A stretch of DNA of 45,416 nucleotides, from NCBI GenBank assembly GCA_028277795.1, contig JANQFP010000087.1, forward strand, positions 1 to 45,416. The letters run 5' to 3'. This document shows positions 1 to 9,774 of this stretch, piece by piece (position 1 is the stretch's first letter; each line of letters opens with the position of its first letter). The translations under genes were made by a program, and so were the position numbers. The DNA is from Rhodospirillales bacterium (GTDB taxonomy: Bacteria; Pseudomonadota; Alphaproteobacteria; Rhodospirillales; JANQFP01). The notes under the pieces are model-generated. The model did not search any database and was not told the DNA's origin. It saw nothing but the letters and a program-made list of their open reading frames with translations.

Positions 1-1
1 G

Positions 2-1462
2 GACGACGAGGTCTATGTGCCCGACCCGTTGGGGCGGGTCGGCCGGGGGCGGCGGGTGCCGCGTCGGGATCCGTTCGGGCGGGTGATGCCGGATCGGGAT
101 TTCGAGGACTTCCGCAAGGCCTGGCGGTCGGGCGCGGACCTCGGCGATCTGTTCGCCGGCGATCCCTTCGCGCTCGGGCGCCCGGTGGGCACCGGCGGCG
201 ACAACCGGCGTGGCGACGTGGCGCGGGTGGAGACGGCGCTGGGCCGCACCGGCCACCTGGACCTTTCCAGGACCGACGGCCCCACCGGCTATCCCGGTTC
301 CAGGCTGGTGGACGCCACCAAGCGGTTCCAGAAGGAGAACGGCCTCGAGGTCGACGGCGTGATCCGACCCGGCGGCGAGACCATCGCCGCGCTGGCCCGC
401 CGCCTCGCCGCCCGCGCGCCGGCGGCCGGCCCTGCGGCGCCCTCGGCCCGATCCGCGGCCCGGACGCCCCGGGCGGTCACCGGCACCGGCACCACCCCGC
501 CCGCCATCCGTCGCATGGCCGAGACGCTCCGCGCCTGGGACCGCGACGGCATCGACTGGCGAAACGGTGAGGCGCCGGGGAACCGCAACGCGACGGGGCT
601 ACATGCCGCAGAGACGAGAGGCGGGGTCGAGGCGGCCGAAGGGTCAGGCAGGATGTCGGAATATGAAGATCCAGGGCCGACCACCGCCGGCGAACCTCAA
701 AAACAACAAGACGGACTTTCGTCAGCAGGCGATCGAAGAGCCCACCACGACGCCGGCAACGCATCGCCGGAATCCCCTGGGGTGGGCATGCGTCTGTCCG
801 ACGAAGCAGTCCGCCATCTGGCCGAGAACATGCGTGAGGCGATAGATAGCAACGACATCAAGCGGTTGACGTCTGCGCGGAACGCACTTGTCGCTTATTC
901 ACCAGAGGATCGGCAAAGAATCGTCGAAACGGTTCCCAAAGTTGGACCGAACGGCGAATGGCGACGCAACGTCGATCGGGCATTGCGCGACCTGTGGAAT
1001 GGCGGCGACGATCGTTTCAAGGAAACGCTGCCAATCATCCGACGAGCGTATCCCGATCCCAAAGAGCGAAAACACATGGAAGGGCTCGCAAGGCAAGTAG
1101 CCGATGGCTACGTTCTTGGCGCGATCGAGTACGCGCCGACAGAAGTGCTCAGGGAGCAGTTTCACAAGATGGAGAAGCGCGAAGATATCAAGAGAATAGG
1201 GAAAGCTCTTGGGGCCGTCGGCGAGACCGATCGATCCAGCGTTCACCCGAAGGCCAATCAGCATCGTCCTACGGGCGAGCCAAGAAAGACGTCCAAGAAA
1301 TCGAAGACGAAGACACGGATATCTGAATTCATCGAAGGTCTGTCCATCGCGCTGGGTGGCACCCAAGTCGGCCCCACTCAAGAGATCGACCAGCTCGGTG
1401 ATGACTACTACGAGAGGTTGCGAGAAGAGTTGGAACGGCGCAATGCCCTGCCCGTTCGCTAG
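2..1462 (+). CDS. Peptidoglycan-binding protein with variable toxin-like C-terminus (5' partial)
   Basis: The reading frame is open from base 2, so the start probably lies upstream of the window; a GTG at 17 is only the first possible start codon inside it. Counting from base 17, residues about 58-122 form a peptidoglycan_binding_1-type domain (GRTGHLDLSRTDGPTGY, RFQKENGLEVDGV, GGETIAAL). A short conserved linker follows, containing AWDRDGIDWRNGEAPGNR, encoded by 90 bases that recur exactly at 2384-2473. After that linker the protein becomes hydrophilic and lysine/arginine-rich, and the DNA is clearly lower in GC than the N-terminal part. The last roughly 230 residues match no family I know. 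A conserved anchor followed by a compositionally foreign tip is typical of polymorphic toxins, so a secreted effector is my inference. No immunity gene follows on the same strand; a convergent Sel1-repeat gene ends 36 bp away. Confidence 0.7.
   Translation, partial: DDEVYVPDPLGRVGRGRRVPRRDPFGRVMPDRDFEDFRKAWRSGADLGDLFAGDPFALGRPVGTGGDNRRGDVARVETALGRTGHLDLSRTDGPTGYPGSRLVDATKRFQKENGLEVDGVIRPGGETIAALARRLAARAPAAGPAAPSARSAARTPRAVTGTGTTPPAIRRMAETLRAWDRDGIDWRNGEAPGNRNATGLHAAETRGGVEAAEGSGRMSEYEDPGPTTAGEPQKQQDGLSSAGDRRAHHDAGNASPESPGVGMRLSDEAVRHLAENMREAIDSNDIKRLTSARNALVAYSPEDRQRIVETVPKVGPNGEWRRNVDRALRDLWNGGDDRFKETLPIIRRAYPDPKERKHMEGLARQVADGYVLGAIEYAPTEVLREQFHKMEKREDIKRIGKALGAVGETDRSSVHPKANQHRPTGEPRKTSKKSKTKTRISEFIEGLSIALGGTQVGPTQEIDQLGDDYYERLREELERRNALPVR
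499..588 (+). repeat. 90-bp direct repeat, copy 1 (inside toxin-like gene)
   Basis: These 90 bases are identical to 2384-2473 by direct reading, in the same orientation and in the same reading frame of each gene. They encode PAIRRMAETLRAWDRDG and the following WRNGEAPGNR. Identity stops abruptly on both sides. The block lies exactly between the anchor domain and the variable C-terminal region, where homologous recombination could swap tips. Confidence 0.95.
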
Positions 1463-1498
1463 TGGTCGGTCCTTTGCTTGCCAAGCGGGCGAAGTCGA

Positions 1499-2206
1499 TC
1501 ACCGGTGAGACCTCCGCTCTTTTGCCCGCCGCTCGGCCTCGGCCCGCTCGGCGGCGGAGAGCGTTGCGATGACGCGCGAAAGGTCATGTGCGGCGCGCTC
1601 GTCGCCCATCTCGGCCGCCAGAATCATCCACATCGTAGCGGTCGCCTTGCGATCAATCACGTGAGCCCGGATTTCTTCGCGAAGCGCGGCCTCGGATTTC
1701 CCTCGGTTTCTCGGTTCGCCGGCGTATCGGGCGAGCACGTCCTCGGTGAACCACTCCGTATCGAATTCGAGAAACCACACCTCCGCGCGGCTTAGCCGGT
1801 AAAGTGCCGGCGGGAAACCCGCTTGTGCGGCCTCCTGCCACAACCGAATGCCCCGTTCACGATCGGCAACGGTGTTCGAGCCGTCGGTGAGGACATCACC
1901 CAGTGCGACGAGAGCCCACCGGTGGCCTTGCGCGGCCGCCATTTCGAGCCACGCGACGGCGCCTTCGCGGTCCTCGGCAACCCCGTGTCCCTTGTGGAGG
2001 AGCAGCGCGATTCGGTACTGGGCTTCGGCCGAACCGGCCTTGGCCGCGGGCTCGAAAGCCGCGTAAGCCCGTGCGAAATCCTCCCGAGCAAGGGCATCCA
2101 TGCCGGCATCGAGATCGGCGACGGCCCGAACCGGCACGGCGCCGCCACCCGCCAATACAACCACCGCCGTCAACACCGTTGCGATACGAAACGAGAGATG
2201 GTTCAT
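1499..2206 (-). CDS. Periplasmic Sel1-repeat protein, candidate immunity protein
   Basis: A 235-residue protein with an N-terminal signal peptide (hydrophobic ATVLTAVVVLAGG, likely cleavage near VRA-VA), so exported to the periplasm. Residues about 45-130 hold Sel1/TPR-like repeats (AEAQYRIALLLHKGHGVAEDR, AVAWLEMAAAQGHRWALVAL, WQEAAQAGFPPALYRLS). I chose the ATG at 2206 over the longer frame to 2272 because it precedes the signal peptide directly and has a GAGAG upstream. The gene lies antisense between the toxin-like gene and the orphan module. Sel1-repeat proteins serve as periplasmic immunity proteins for some type VI secretion effectors, so that role is plausible for the neighbouring toxin-like tip. 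Sel1 proteins also do many other jobs, and the sequence alone cannot decide. Confidence 0.75.
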   Translation of the reverse strand: MNHLSFRIATVLTAVVVLAGGGAVPVRAVADLDAGMDALAREDFARAYAAFEPAAKAGSAEAQYRIALLLHKGHGVAEDREGAVAWLEMAAAQGHRWALVALGDVLTDGSNTVADRERGIRLWQEAAQAGFPPALYRLSRAEVWFLEFDTEWFTEDVLARYAGEPRNRGKSEAALREEIRAHVIDRKATATMWMILAAEMGDERAAHDLSRVIATLSAAERAEAERRAKERRSHR

Positions 2207-2256
2207 GGGCGCTCTCGCATAGCTGGACCGCCGCGCTCCGCAACACAGAGAACCCA

Positions 2257-2285
2257 ACAATAAGCTCGGCATCGCACCCCATCAA
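2257..2285 (-). promoter_or_regulatory. Putative sigma70-type promoter of the Sel1-repeat gene
   Basis: On the minus strand TTGATG (2285-2280) is separated by exactly 17 bases from TATTGT (2262-2257). This predicts a transcript start near 2250, about 45 bases upstream of the ATG at 2206. Each box matches four of six consensus positions. The surrounding spacer is AT-richer than its neighbours. Confidence 0.4.
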
Positions 2286-2339
2286 GAACAAAAGGGGAAG
2301 AAATCGTCTCCCGCGTCGACTGAAACCGCATCGAAGGAA

Positions 2340-3242
2340 ATGCGCGCCGGCACAGATCTCGGCAACTTCTTCGCCGCCACCCTGCCCGCCATCCGTCGCA
2401 TGGCCGAGACGCTCCGCGCCTGGGACCGCGACGGCATCGACTGGCGAAACGGTGAGGCGCCGGGGAACCGCAAGGCGACGATGGCGTTGGCGGCGACGGA
2501 GGCGAGCGAGGCATCGCCGATCACCACGAAGGGACGAGAGACCGGATCGGTCGAGAACACTGGCGCGGGAGCGAGAACGGACCCGCCTTCGAAGCCCAAC
2601 GAGCCGCCGGGCCTGGACCAGATCGAGCGGAACTACCGCGCCAAAGTAGATGGCCTGCGCCGGCGAGGTCACTCCATGGCGGCGGACAACCTGGAGCGGT
2701 TCCTCGACGGCACGGGCGGCACCAAAACACTTTCTCGCGACGAAGCCCGGGCCATCGAACCGATCCGCGCCGGCGAGCGGCTGAATACCGAGAGGTTCGA
2801 GAATAAGACGTTTCTGGGCGATTCGGGCAACCAAAGCGCACAGAAGCTCCGCACCCTGCGGGATGGCGCCACGTTGAGGTTCAAGGACAATTGGAAACGC
2901 GATTCGGGTTGGTCAGGTTTTGCCAAAGAGCTCACCGTGGGCGATCGTGATTTCGCCCTCGCCCACGGACGGTCGGACCTGAGTTCCGATGGTTCCTTCA
3001 AAGCCGTCCGTAGGGGCGACACGATCCACATCACCGGAGAGGTGACTCACGCCTGGAAGGACGCGTATGATTTCCACCCGATGCAACCTCTGGCTGACGG
3101 CGCACTCGCCCTTCAGAAGCACCGCGGTGCCAAGCCGTTCCATGCCGAGGCGAGCTGGAAGCAACGTGTCGAGGGAACGGTGCGTCTTCGAAACGGCCGT
3201 CTCGTCGAGCCGCGGTTCAACTGGCGGGACGTCGACAAGTGA
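2340..3242 (+). CDS. Orphan toxin-like C-terminal module
   Basis: A 300-residue protein starting at ATG 2340 behind a close GAAGGAA. Its first residues (RAGTDLGNFFA) resemble RSGADLGDLFA of the large upstream gene, but the peptidoglycan-binding domain is missing. The sequence jumps directly to the shared linker (PAIRRMAETLRAWDRDG, WRNGEAPGNR), encoded by the exact 90-bp repeat. After about 40 more residues the C-terminal half is unrelated to that of the large gene. It has a conserved-looking end (EVTHAWKDAYDFHP, LQKHRGAKPFHAEASWKQ, GTVRLRNGRLVEP, FNWRDVD) that I cannot assign to a family. There is no signal peptide. The stop codon overlaps the start of the next gene by four bases. It is best read as a spare tip cassette for the large protein, or as a truncated paralogue of it. 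Confidence 0.75.
   Translation: MRAGTDLGNFFAATLPAIRRMAETLRAWDRDGIDWRNGEAPGNRKATMALAATEASEASPITTKGRETGSVENTGAGARTDPPSKPNEPPGLDQIERNYRAKVDGLRRRGHSMAADNLERFLDGTGGTKTLSRDEARAIEPIRAGERLNTERFENKTFLGDSGNQSAQKLRTLRDGATLRFKDNWKRDSGWSGFAKELTVGDRDFALAHGRSDLSSDGSFKAVRRGDTIHITGEVTHAWKDAYDFHPMQPLADGALALQKHRGAKPFHAEASWKQRVEGTVRLRNGRLVEPRFNWRDVDK
2384..2473 (+). repeat. 90-bp direct repeat, copy 2 (inside orphan module)
   Basis: Identical to 499-588, offset by 1885 bases. The flanks diverge immediately, apart from a shared GCGACG just downstream. Recombination between the two copies would delete the Sel1 gene and fuse the large N-terminal anchor to the orphan C-terminal domain in frame. Confidence 0.95.
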
Positions 3243-3688
3243 GATCCGATCGCTCGACGACATTGCACTCATTTGTCCGGGGCGGGCGTCGCCTGATCTT
3301 GTGCGCGTTGGTTCTCGGTTTCATCGCCTTCGTGCCGTTGGTGCCCTACTCCCCGCATTGCGGCTGGTTCGAGTCGACCGGACCGGTGCTGGCGGAACCG
3401 TACCGCTCCGAGCTGTCGGACGGGTTGGATATCCATGCCGTTCCGCATCTCCAGGCAGGACCATTCGTCTTGTTGCGGTTGTGGGATTGGTTGGACGACC
3501 CTGACGATTGGGTCCTCAATGCATCCAACAAGTCGATCTACGCTCTTCTGGAAGGGACTTCTGTCCATTCCACCGGAGTCGTTCCTGCGGACGTCCAATC
3601 GATGACGGAGCGGCCGCGAGAACCCGGCCAGGTGTTTCCGGAACTGACGTGTGACCTGGTTCGTGCCGTCGCCAATGAGGGATGGTAG
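3239..3688 (+). CDS. Small membrane protein, candidate cognate immunity protein
   Basis: A 149-residue protein starting with GTG at 3239, which overlaps the stop of the orphan module (GTGA), implying translational coupling. Residues about 18-36 (LILCALVLGFIAFVPLVPY) form one membrane segment or uncleaved signal anchor. The remaining roughly 110 residues, with several Trp and Asp (LRLWDWLDDPDDWVL), would lie in the periplasm. No family is recognised. A small gene coupled directly downstream of a toxin-like module is the usual position of an immunity gene, and a membrane-anchored periplasmic form would fit a toxin acting in the envelope. This role is inferred from position only. A strong hairpin follows the gene. 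Confidence 0.65.
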   Translation: MRSDRSTTLHSFVRGGRRLILCALVLGFIAFVPLVPYSPHCGWFESTGPVLAEPYRSELSDGLDIHAVPHLQAGPFVLLRLWDWLDDPDDWVLNASNKSIYALLEGTSVHSTGVVPADVQSMTERPREPGQVFPELTCDLVRAVANEGW

Positions 3689-3727
3689 GCACTCGCGCGG
3701 GCCCGGCACACACGGGACCGGGACCGG

Positions 3728-3754
3728 CGAAGGCCCGGCGAGGCCGGGCCTTCG
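3728..3754. terminator. Bidirectional terminator hairpin
   Basis: A perfect 12-bp stem, CGAAGGCCCGGC (3728-3739) with its complement at 3743-3754, and a 3-base loop GAG. It sits between two convergent genes ending at 3688 and 3775. There is no clear T-run on either side, so termination may be weak or factor-assisted. Confidence 0.6.
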
Positions 3755-3774
3755 CGCGTCGATCTCCGATCCGG

Positions 3775-4152
3775 CTACTGGCCGAGCTGCTTGGCCTTCT
3801 CGCGCAGGGCCTCGGCCGCCGCCGCCGCTTCCTCGGCGGCCTTCTCGGCCATCTCGGCGGCCTGCTTGGAGGCGTCGTCGGCCATCTCCTCGGCCTTCTT
3901 GGCCGCGGCCTCGGCTTCTTCCTGGGCCTTCTCGGCCATCTGCTCGGCCTCGCGCGCGGCCTGCTCGGCCATCTCCTTGGCCTTGGCGGCGGCGTCGTCC
4001 ATCATCTTGCCGGCGCTGCCCATCGCCTTCTCGGCGGCACCGGCAGCCTCGTTCTGCTGCTTTTCGGTCTTGGCGGCCGAGTCGTCGTCGCCGCACGCGG
4101 TCAGCAGGCCGGCAGACATCAGGGCAACGACGGGCAGATACGCAATTCGCAT
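3775..4152 (-). CDS. Alanine/glutamate-rich coiled-coil lipoprotein
   Basis: A 125-residue protein with a lipoprotein signal: MRIAYLPVVALMSAGLLTAC, lipobox LTAC with Cys20 as the lipidated residue, followed by GDDD. Asp next to the Cys favours inner-membrane retention under the enterobacterial Lol rule, though this is uncertain in alphaproteobacteria. The rest is almost pure Ala, Glu, Lys and Met in helical repeats (AEMAEKAAEEA, AKEMAEQAAREAEQMAEKAQ), predicting one long amphipathic coiled coil. The start is fixed by GGAGG eight bases before ATG 4152; the frame continues upstream only as an antisense shadow over clpB. It lies 83 bp downstream of clpB on the same strand. Function is unknown; a structural envelope role is a guess. 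Confidence 0.8.
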   Translation of the reverse strand: MRIAYLPVVALMSAGLLTACGDDDSAAKTEKQQNEAAGAAEKAMGSAGKMMDDAAAKAKEMAEQAAREAEQMAEKAQEEAEAAAKKAEEMADDASKQAAEMAEKAAEEAAAAAEALREKAKQLGQ

Positions 4153-4235
4153 TGTCAGTCCTCCTTGTGGAATCCGGCCGCAGCGGACCCGCGACCGGGC
4201 GTTTTGTATGCGGCCAACTGTGGCGACATCAAGGC

Positions 4236-6827
<2,592 letters not shown>

Positions 6828-6975
6828 CGCCCGGATACCCCTTTGCGACCGGGTCGCGCACCCCGCCCTTGCGCAGGCGCAAGACCCTTCGACTACTCCG
6901 GATTCTCAAGGGAAATATGGGTGGAAACGACGGACGCGCAAGCAGTTCGCCGTGTCCTATGTCAGGTGGATCGGG

Positions 6976-8562
6976 TCAGATGTCGCCAATGGTGACGACG
7001 GCATTGCCGAGGCCGTCATTGGTGATCTGGTATTCCTTGCCGACGCCCAGGACCGTGTCGTCCAGGGTGACGCGGACCTGGTTCGAGCCCGTTCCGGCGG
7101 TGAATCGTTCGTCCCCGCCGATTGTCGTGTGCGTGACTTGGTTGCTGAGGAAGCCTTGAAAGAACAGCCGATCGCCCTCGAGGAAATCGGTGGTCGAGTT
7201 GTTGTTGCCGTGACCGGCCGCGAACACGAAATCGTCGTTGCCGGTCCCGCCCGTCAGAACATCATTGCCGGTCCCGCCGACGAGCGTATCGGCGCCGGAT
7301 CCACCGTTCAGGACATCGTTTCCGGAATCGCCCTGCAAGGTGTCGTTTCCGGCGCCGCCATAAAGGCTATCGTTGCCGGCCTCGCCGTACAGCCGGTCGT
7401 CGCAGGAGCCGCCGCTGAGCGAATCGTTGCCGGCGCCGCCGAACAGCCGATCCCTGCCGTCGCCGCCAAAGAGCACGTCCCGCCCGGCCAGACCATTGAG
7501 CGTATCGTTGCCGCCGAAACCGAACAGCGTGTCCTGGCCACCGGTGCCAATCAGGTTGTCGTCGCCTGTCCCGCCGACGACGTTCGTCGAGTTCACGCGA
7601 ACCAGGAGATCGTCTTGGCCCTGCTCGGGGTCGAGATCGCTCGTGTCATTGGTGCCGGCGAGTTTCTTCGCTCGCCCCGGCGGCAGGAATCCGTCCTCGA
7701 AAGGCCTGCCCCGGGGGCCTTTGGCCGCTTGCGCCGCTTCGACGTAGTCGTCGGCCGTTACGACATCGTCGCCGGGATCCGAGGAGGCGTCCGCGTTGAC
7801 CGTGCCGCCGCCGGCATCGTCGGCCCCGTCCCCAGCGTCTCCAGCGTCTTCGGCCCCGTCTCCAGCGTCTTCGGCGTCTTCACCGTTCTGGTCCTGGCGC
7901 GCGATCGAGCTCCGGCGAGACGCGACGGAAGCGATGTCACCGGAAACGGGATCAAAACCCGACCCGTAGAGACTACCCATGTCGCCCGCCGACACCACGA
8001 CGGGTGGCGGCGGAGCCTGAAACAGGCTGCTGAGCACGACGGTCTGGAAGACCTGATTGAGCACCTGCACGCCGGCCTCGGTGATGATCACCACCTCGCC
8101 GACGACGTCGCCCTCCTCCGGCAACAGGGTCACGGCGTTGTCGGAGCCCTCGGCGTCGGCCCGTCCCGCCGCTTTGGTGCCGCGGATACCGATGGTCATG
8201 ACCGGGGTCTTGATGGCCATCGCCTCCGGTGACGTCTTGGCGATGAGTCCGCTGGCAACGACGAAGACGCCCTTGGCGATCGAGATCGTCGCCTCGCCGA
8301 CTTCGGCGGACGGATCGTAGACCAGCTCGTCCAGGGTCATCTGGCCGCTTTCGCCGAGCGACAGGCTGCTCTCGTCGGCAAACGTTATGGACACGGCGCT
8401 GTCGGTGCCGGTGTCGACGCGGTCGCCCTCGAAGACGGGATCGCCCTCCCGCAGGTTCACGAGCGCGCCGCTGGCGCGCACCGCGGAAACCACGCCGGTC
8501 GCGGTCTCGACAAAGCCGATCGGCTGGCCGGAGCCGTCGATGACTTTTTCGTCGGGTTCCAT
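6976..8562 (-). CDS. FecR-domain RTX calcium-binding secreted protein
   Basis: A 528-residue protein. Residues about 12-140 form a FecR-type beta domain ([64 protein letters not shown]). A variable, very acidic Asp/Ala/Gly linker follows (about 225-300). Then come about a dozen RTX nonapeptides of GGxGxDxLx type at about 334-447 ([18 protein letters not shown]), which bind Ca2+ as a parallel beta roll. The end resembles uncleaved C-terminal type I secretion signals, and there is no N-terminal signal peptide. I expect export by an HlyB/HlyD/TolC-type machine, but none is encoded nearby. I chose ATG 8562, with GGGGA seven bases upstream, over a TTG at 8586. A surface adhesin or matrix protein is likely; enzymatic activity is not evident. 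Confidence 0.88.
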   Translation of the reverse strand: MEPDEKVIDGSGQPIGFVETATGVVSAVRASGALVNLREGDPVFEGDRVDTGTDSAVSITFADESSLSLGESGQMTLDELVYDPSAEVGEATISIAKGVFVVASGLIAKTSPEAMAIKTPVMTIGIRGTKAAGRADAEGSDNAVTLLPEEGDVVGEVVIITEAGVQVLNQVFQTVVLSSLFQAPPPPVVVSAGDMGSLYGSGFDPVSGDIASVASRRSSIARQDQNGEDAEDAGDGAEDAGDAGDGADDAGGGTVNADASSDPGDDVVTADDYVEAAQAAKGPRGRPFEDGFLPPGRAKKLAGTNDTSDLDPEQGQDDLLVRVNSTNVVGGTGDDNLIGTGGQDTLFGFGGNDTLNGLAGRDVLFGGDGRDRLFGGAGNDSLSGGSCDDRLYGEAGNDSLYGGAGNDTLQGDSGNDVLNGGSGADTLVGGTGNDVLTGGTGNDDFVFAAGHGNNNSTTDFLEGDRLFFQGFLSNQVTHTTIGGDERFTAGTGSNQVRVTLDDTVLGVGKEYQITNDGLGNAVVTIGDI

Positions 8563-8595
8563 CACGCGATCCCCATCGTTCCTCAATCGACTGGA

Positions 8596-8637
8596 ACGAT
8601 AGACCGATCAGGCGTTCGAGGCAGTGACATGTGTCAC
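8596..8637 (-). promoter_or_regulatory. CRP/FNR-like operator and promoter of the RTX gene
   Basis: A dyad GTGA-N6-TCAC lies at 8624-8637, matching the half-sites recognised by CRP/FNR-family regulators. Reading toward the RTX gene, a possible -10 box TATCGT lies at 8601-8596 with no recognisable -35 box, which predicts a start near 8589. The dyad centre (8630.5) would then lie at -41.5, the class II activator position. The family of the binding protein is inferred from the half-sites alone. Confidence 0.5.
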
Positions 8638-8667
8638 AAAAAGGATATGCGGGCAAAGCTCCCGCAT
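8637..8667 (-). terminator. Intrinsic terminator of the metallo-hydrolase gene
   Basis: On the minus strand a 7-bp stem ATGCGGG/CCCGCAT (8667-8647) with a 7-base loop is followed by ATCCTTTTTG, a five-T run. It lies 75 bp after the stop of the upstream minus-strand gene and directly before the RTX operator, so it insulates the RTX promoter from read-through. Confidence 0.65.
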
Positions 8668-8741
8668 CTTGGGACAAAATGCGAGAATCCCACCATGGTC
8701 GAACCGAGGAAACCGGATGATGGGCCGCCGTCCGACGACGG

Positions 8742-9401
8742 CTACGACACCATCCTCCACCATTGGCGGGCCTCGTCCACGGTCCACTGCGGACCGTGGC
8801 CGCTGAACAGCACGGTCTCGCCCGGCAGCACGTCGAGCAGCCCGCCGATGGAGTGCCAGAGCTGGCGCTGGTCCCCTCCGGGAAAGTCGGTGCGGCCGAC
8901 GCCCTGATTGAACAGTGTATCGCCGGTGAAGGCGAAGCCGTCGAAGACGAAGGTGACCCCACCCGGCGTGTGGCCCGGGCAGGGAACCGTCTTCACCGGC
9001 ACTCCGCCGAAGGACAAGCCGGGCTCGCCGTCGAAGTAGTCGCAGTCGCGGGGGCCGGCGAGCGGGCTCCCGGTCAGCGCCATCGACCAGTCGGACGCGC
9101 GGGCGAGGAGCGGTTCCTCGCCGATGCTCGCGCGGCAGGGAACATCCAGCGCCACCTGAATTCCGTTGACCCCGGCGATGTGGTCGGGATGGCCGTGGGT
9201 CAGCCAGACGCCGAGGAGGTGTCCTTTCGCCGCCTCGACATGGCCGACAAACCGCGACGGCTCGGCGCCGGGATCGATGATCACCACCTCGCCGCTGGGC
9301 CGGTGGCGGACGATATAGCCGTTCTGGAAGTAGGGTGGCCCGGAGACGACGACGGTCACGTCGCAGGCGCCGATGGAGACGGATGAATCGGAAACGGACA
9401 T
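8742..9401 (-). CDS. MBL-fold metallo-hydrolase, YcbL/glyoxalase II-like
   Basis: A 219-residue metallo-beta-lactamase-fold enzyme. The metal-binding signature THGHPDH sits at about 66-72. Further ligand motifs are PCPGHTPGG, FTGDTLF and the final FSGHGP. The order and the phrase LFNQGVGRTDFPGGD closely match YcbL-type glyoxalase II, so hydrolysis of S-lactoylglutathione or a similar thioester in the cytoplasm is likely. The exact substrate cannot be read from the sequence. It lacks the C-terminal helical domain of classical GloB. The frame continues upstream to 9791, but that part is Arg/Pro-rich shadow sequence; ATG 9401 (MSVSDSSVSIGACDVTVVVSG) begins the fold. An intrinsic terminator follows at 8637-8667. 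Confidence 0.87.
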   Translation of the reverse strand: MSVSDSSVSIGACDVTVVVSGPPYFQNGYIVRHRPSGEVVIIDPGAEPSRFVGHVEAAKGHLLGVWLTHGHPDHIAGVNGIQVALDVPCRASIGEEPLLARASDWSMALTGSPLAGPRDCDYFDGEPGLSFGGVPVKTVPCPGHTPGGVTFVFDGFAFTGDTLFNQGVGRTDFPGGDQRQLWHSIGGLLDVLPGETVLFSGHGPQWTVDEARQWWRMVS

Positions 9402-9774
9402 GCGGACCTGGCGTTGAGGTGGAACCGGAGCGCGTTTCGAATAGCGTTTTTGGGGCACCGAAGCAAAGGTTCCGGTACGGCCTGCCGAGCCTTCAGCGGA
9501 CTCGGCGATGCGCCGCAATCGGTCCAGGGTCCCGGTCCGGCGGCCGGAACGGCCGCAAGGACCGGGGCGGGAACCGGAGACAAGGCGAGAACCGCGCATT
9601 GCCGACCCGCACCGCTCCGATCTCGCCGACCATGCCCGGAACCGTGACGCACTCCTCCGAGACGACGATGCACTCTCGGGGATCGAGGCCCCTGCGCGGA
9701 CCGGGCGAAAGGGATTTCGATGCTTTCGACCCCGGCGTTGACAGGCCGGGCCGGGGCGGCAATGCTCAGCAGCC
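9402..9774. other. Gene-free spacer between divergent genes
   Basis: These 373 bp separate the divergent metallo-hydrolase and MOSC genes. The six-frame translations here are Arg/Pro/Gly-rich and have no recognisable domain or good ribosome binding site. It should hold the promoters of both genes; I see only a weak minus-strand TTGCTT-N17-TATTCG, which I would not rely on. No repeat or RNA gene was recognised. Confidence 0.55.

Noticed and set aside
1459..1467. CTAGTGGTC at the stop codon of the first gene, matching the MITE-like element's terminus
   Set aside because: Only nine bases match, with no partner end nearby; probably chance, although also at a TAG stop.
6868..6910. Sigma32-type promoter upstream of clpB (CTTGAG at 6910-6905) and a 7-bp palindrome at 6868-6883
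   Set aside because: No acceptable CCCCAT-like -10 box at the right spacing; heat-shock control is expected from the gene but not shown by these bases.
9493..9762. A possible 89-residue minus-strand gene in the spacer before the MOSC gene
   Set aside because: No domain, no ribosome binding site and composition like the shadow frames around it.
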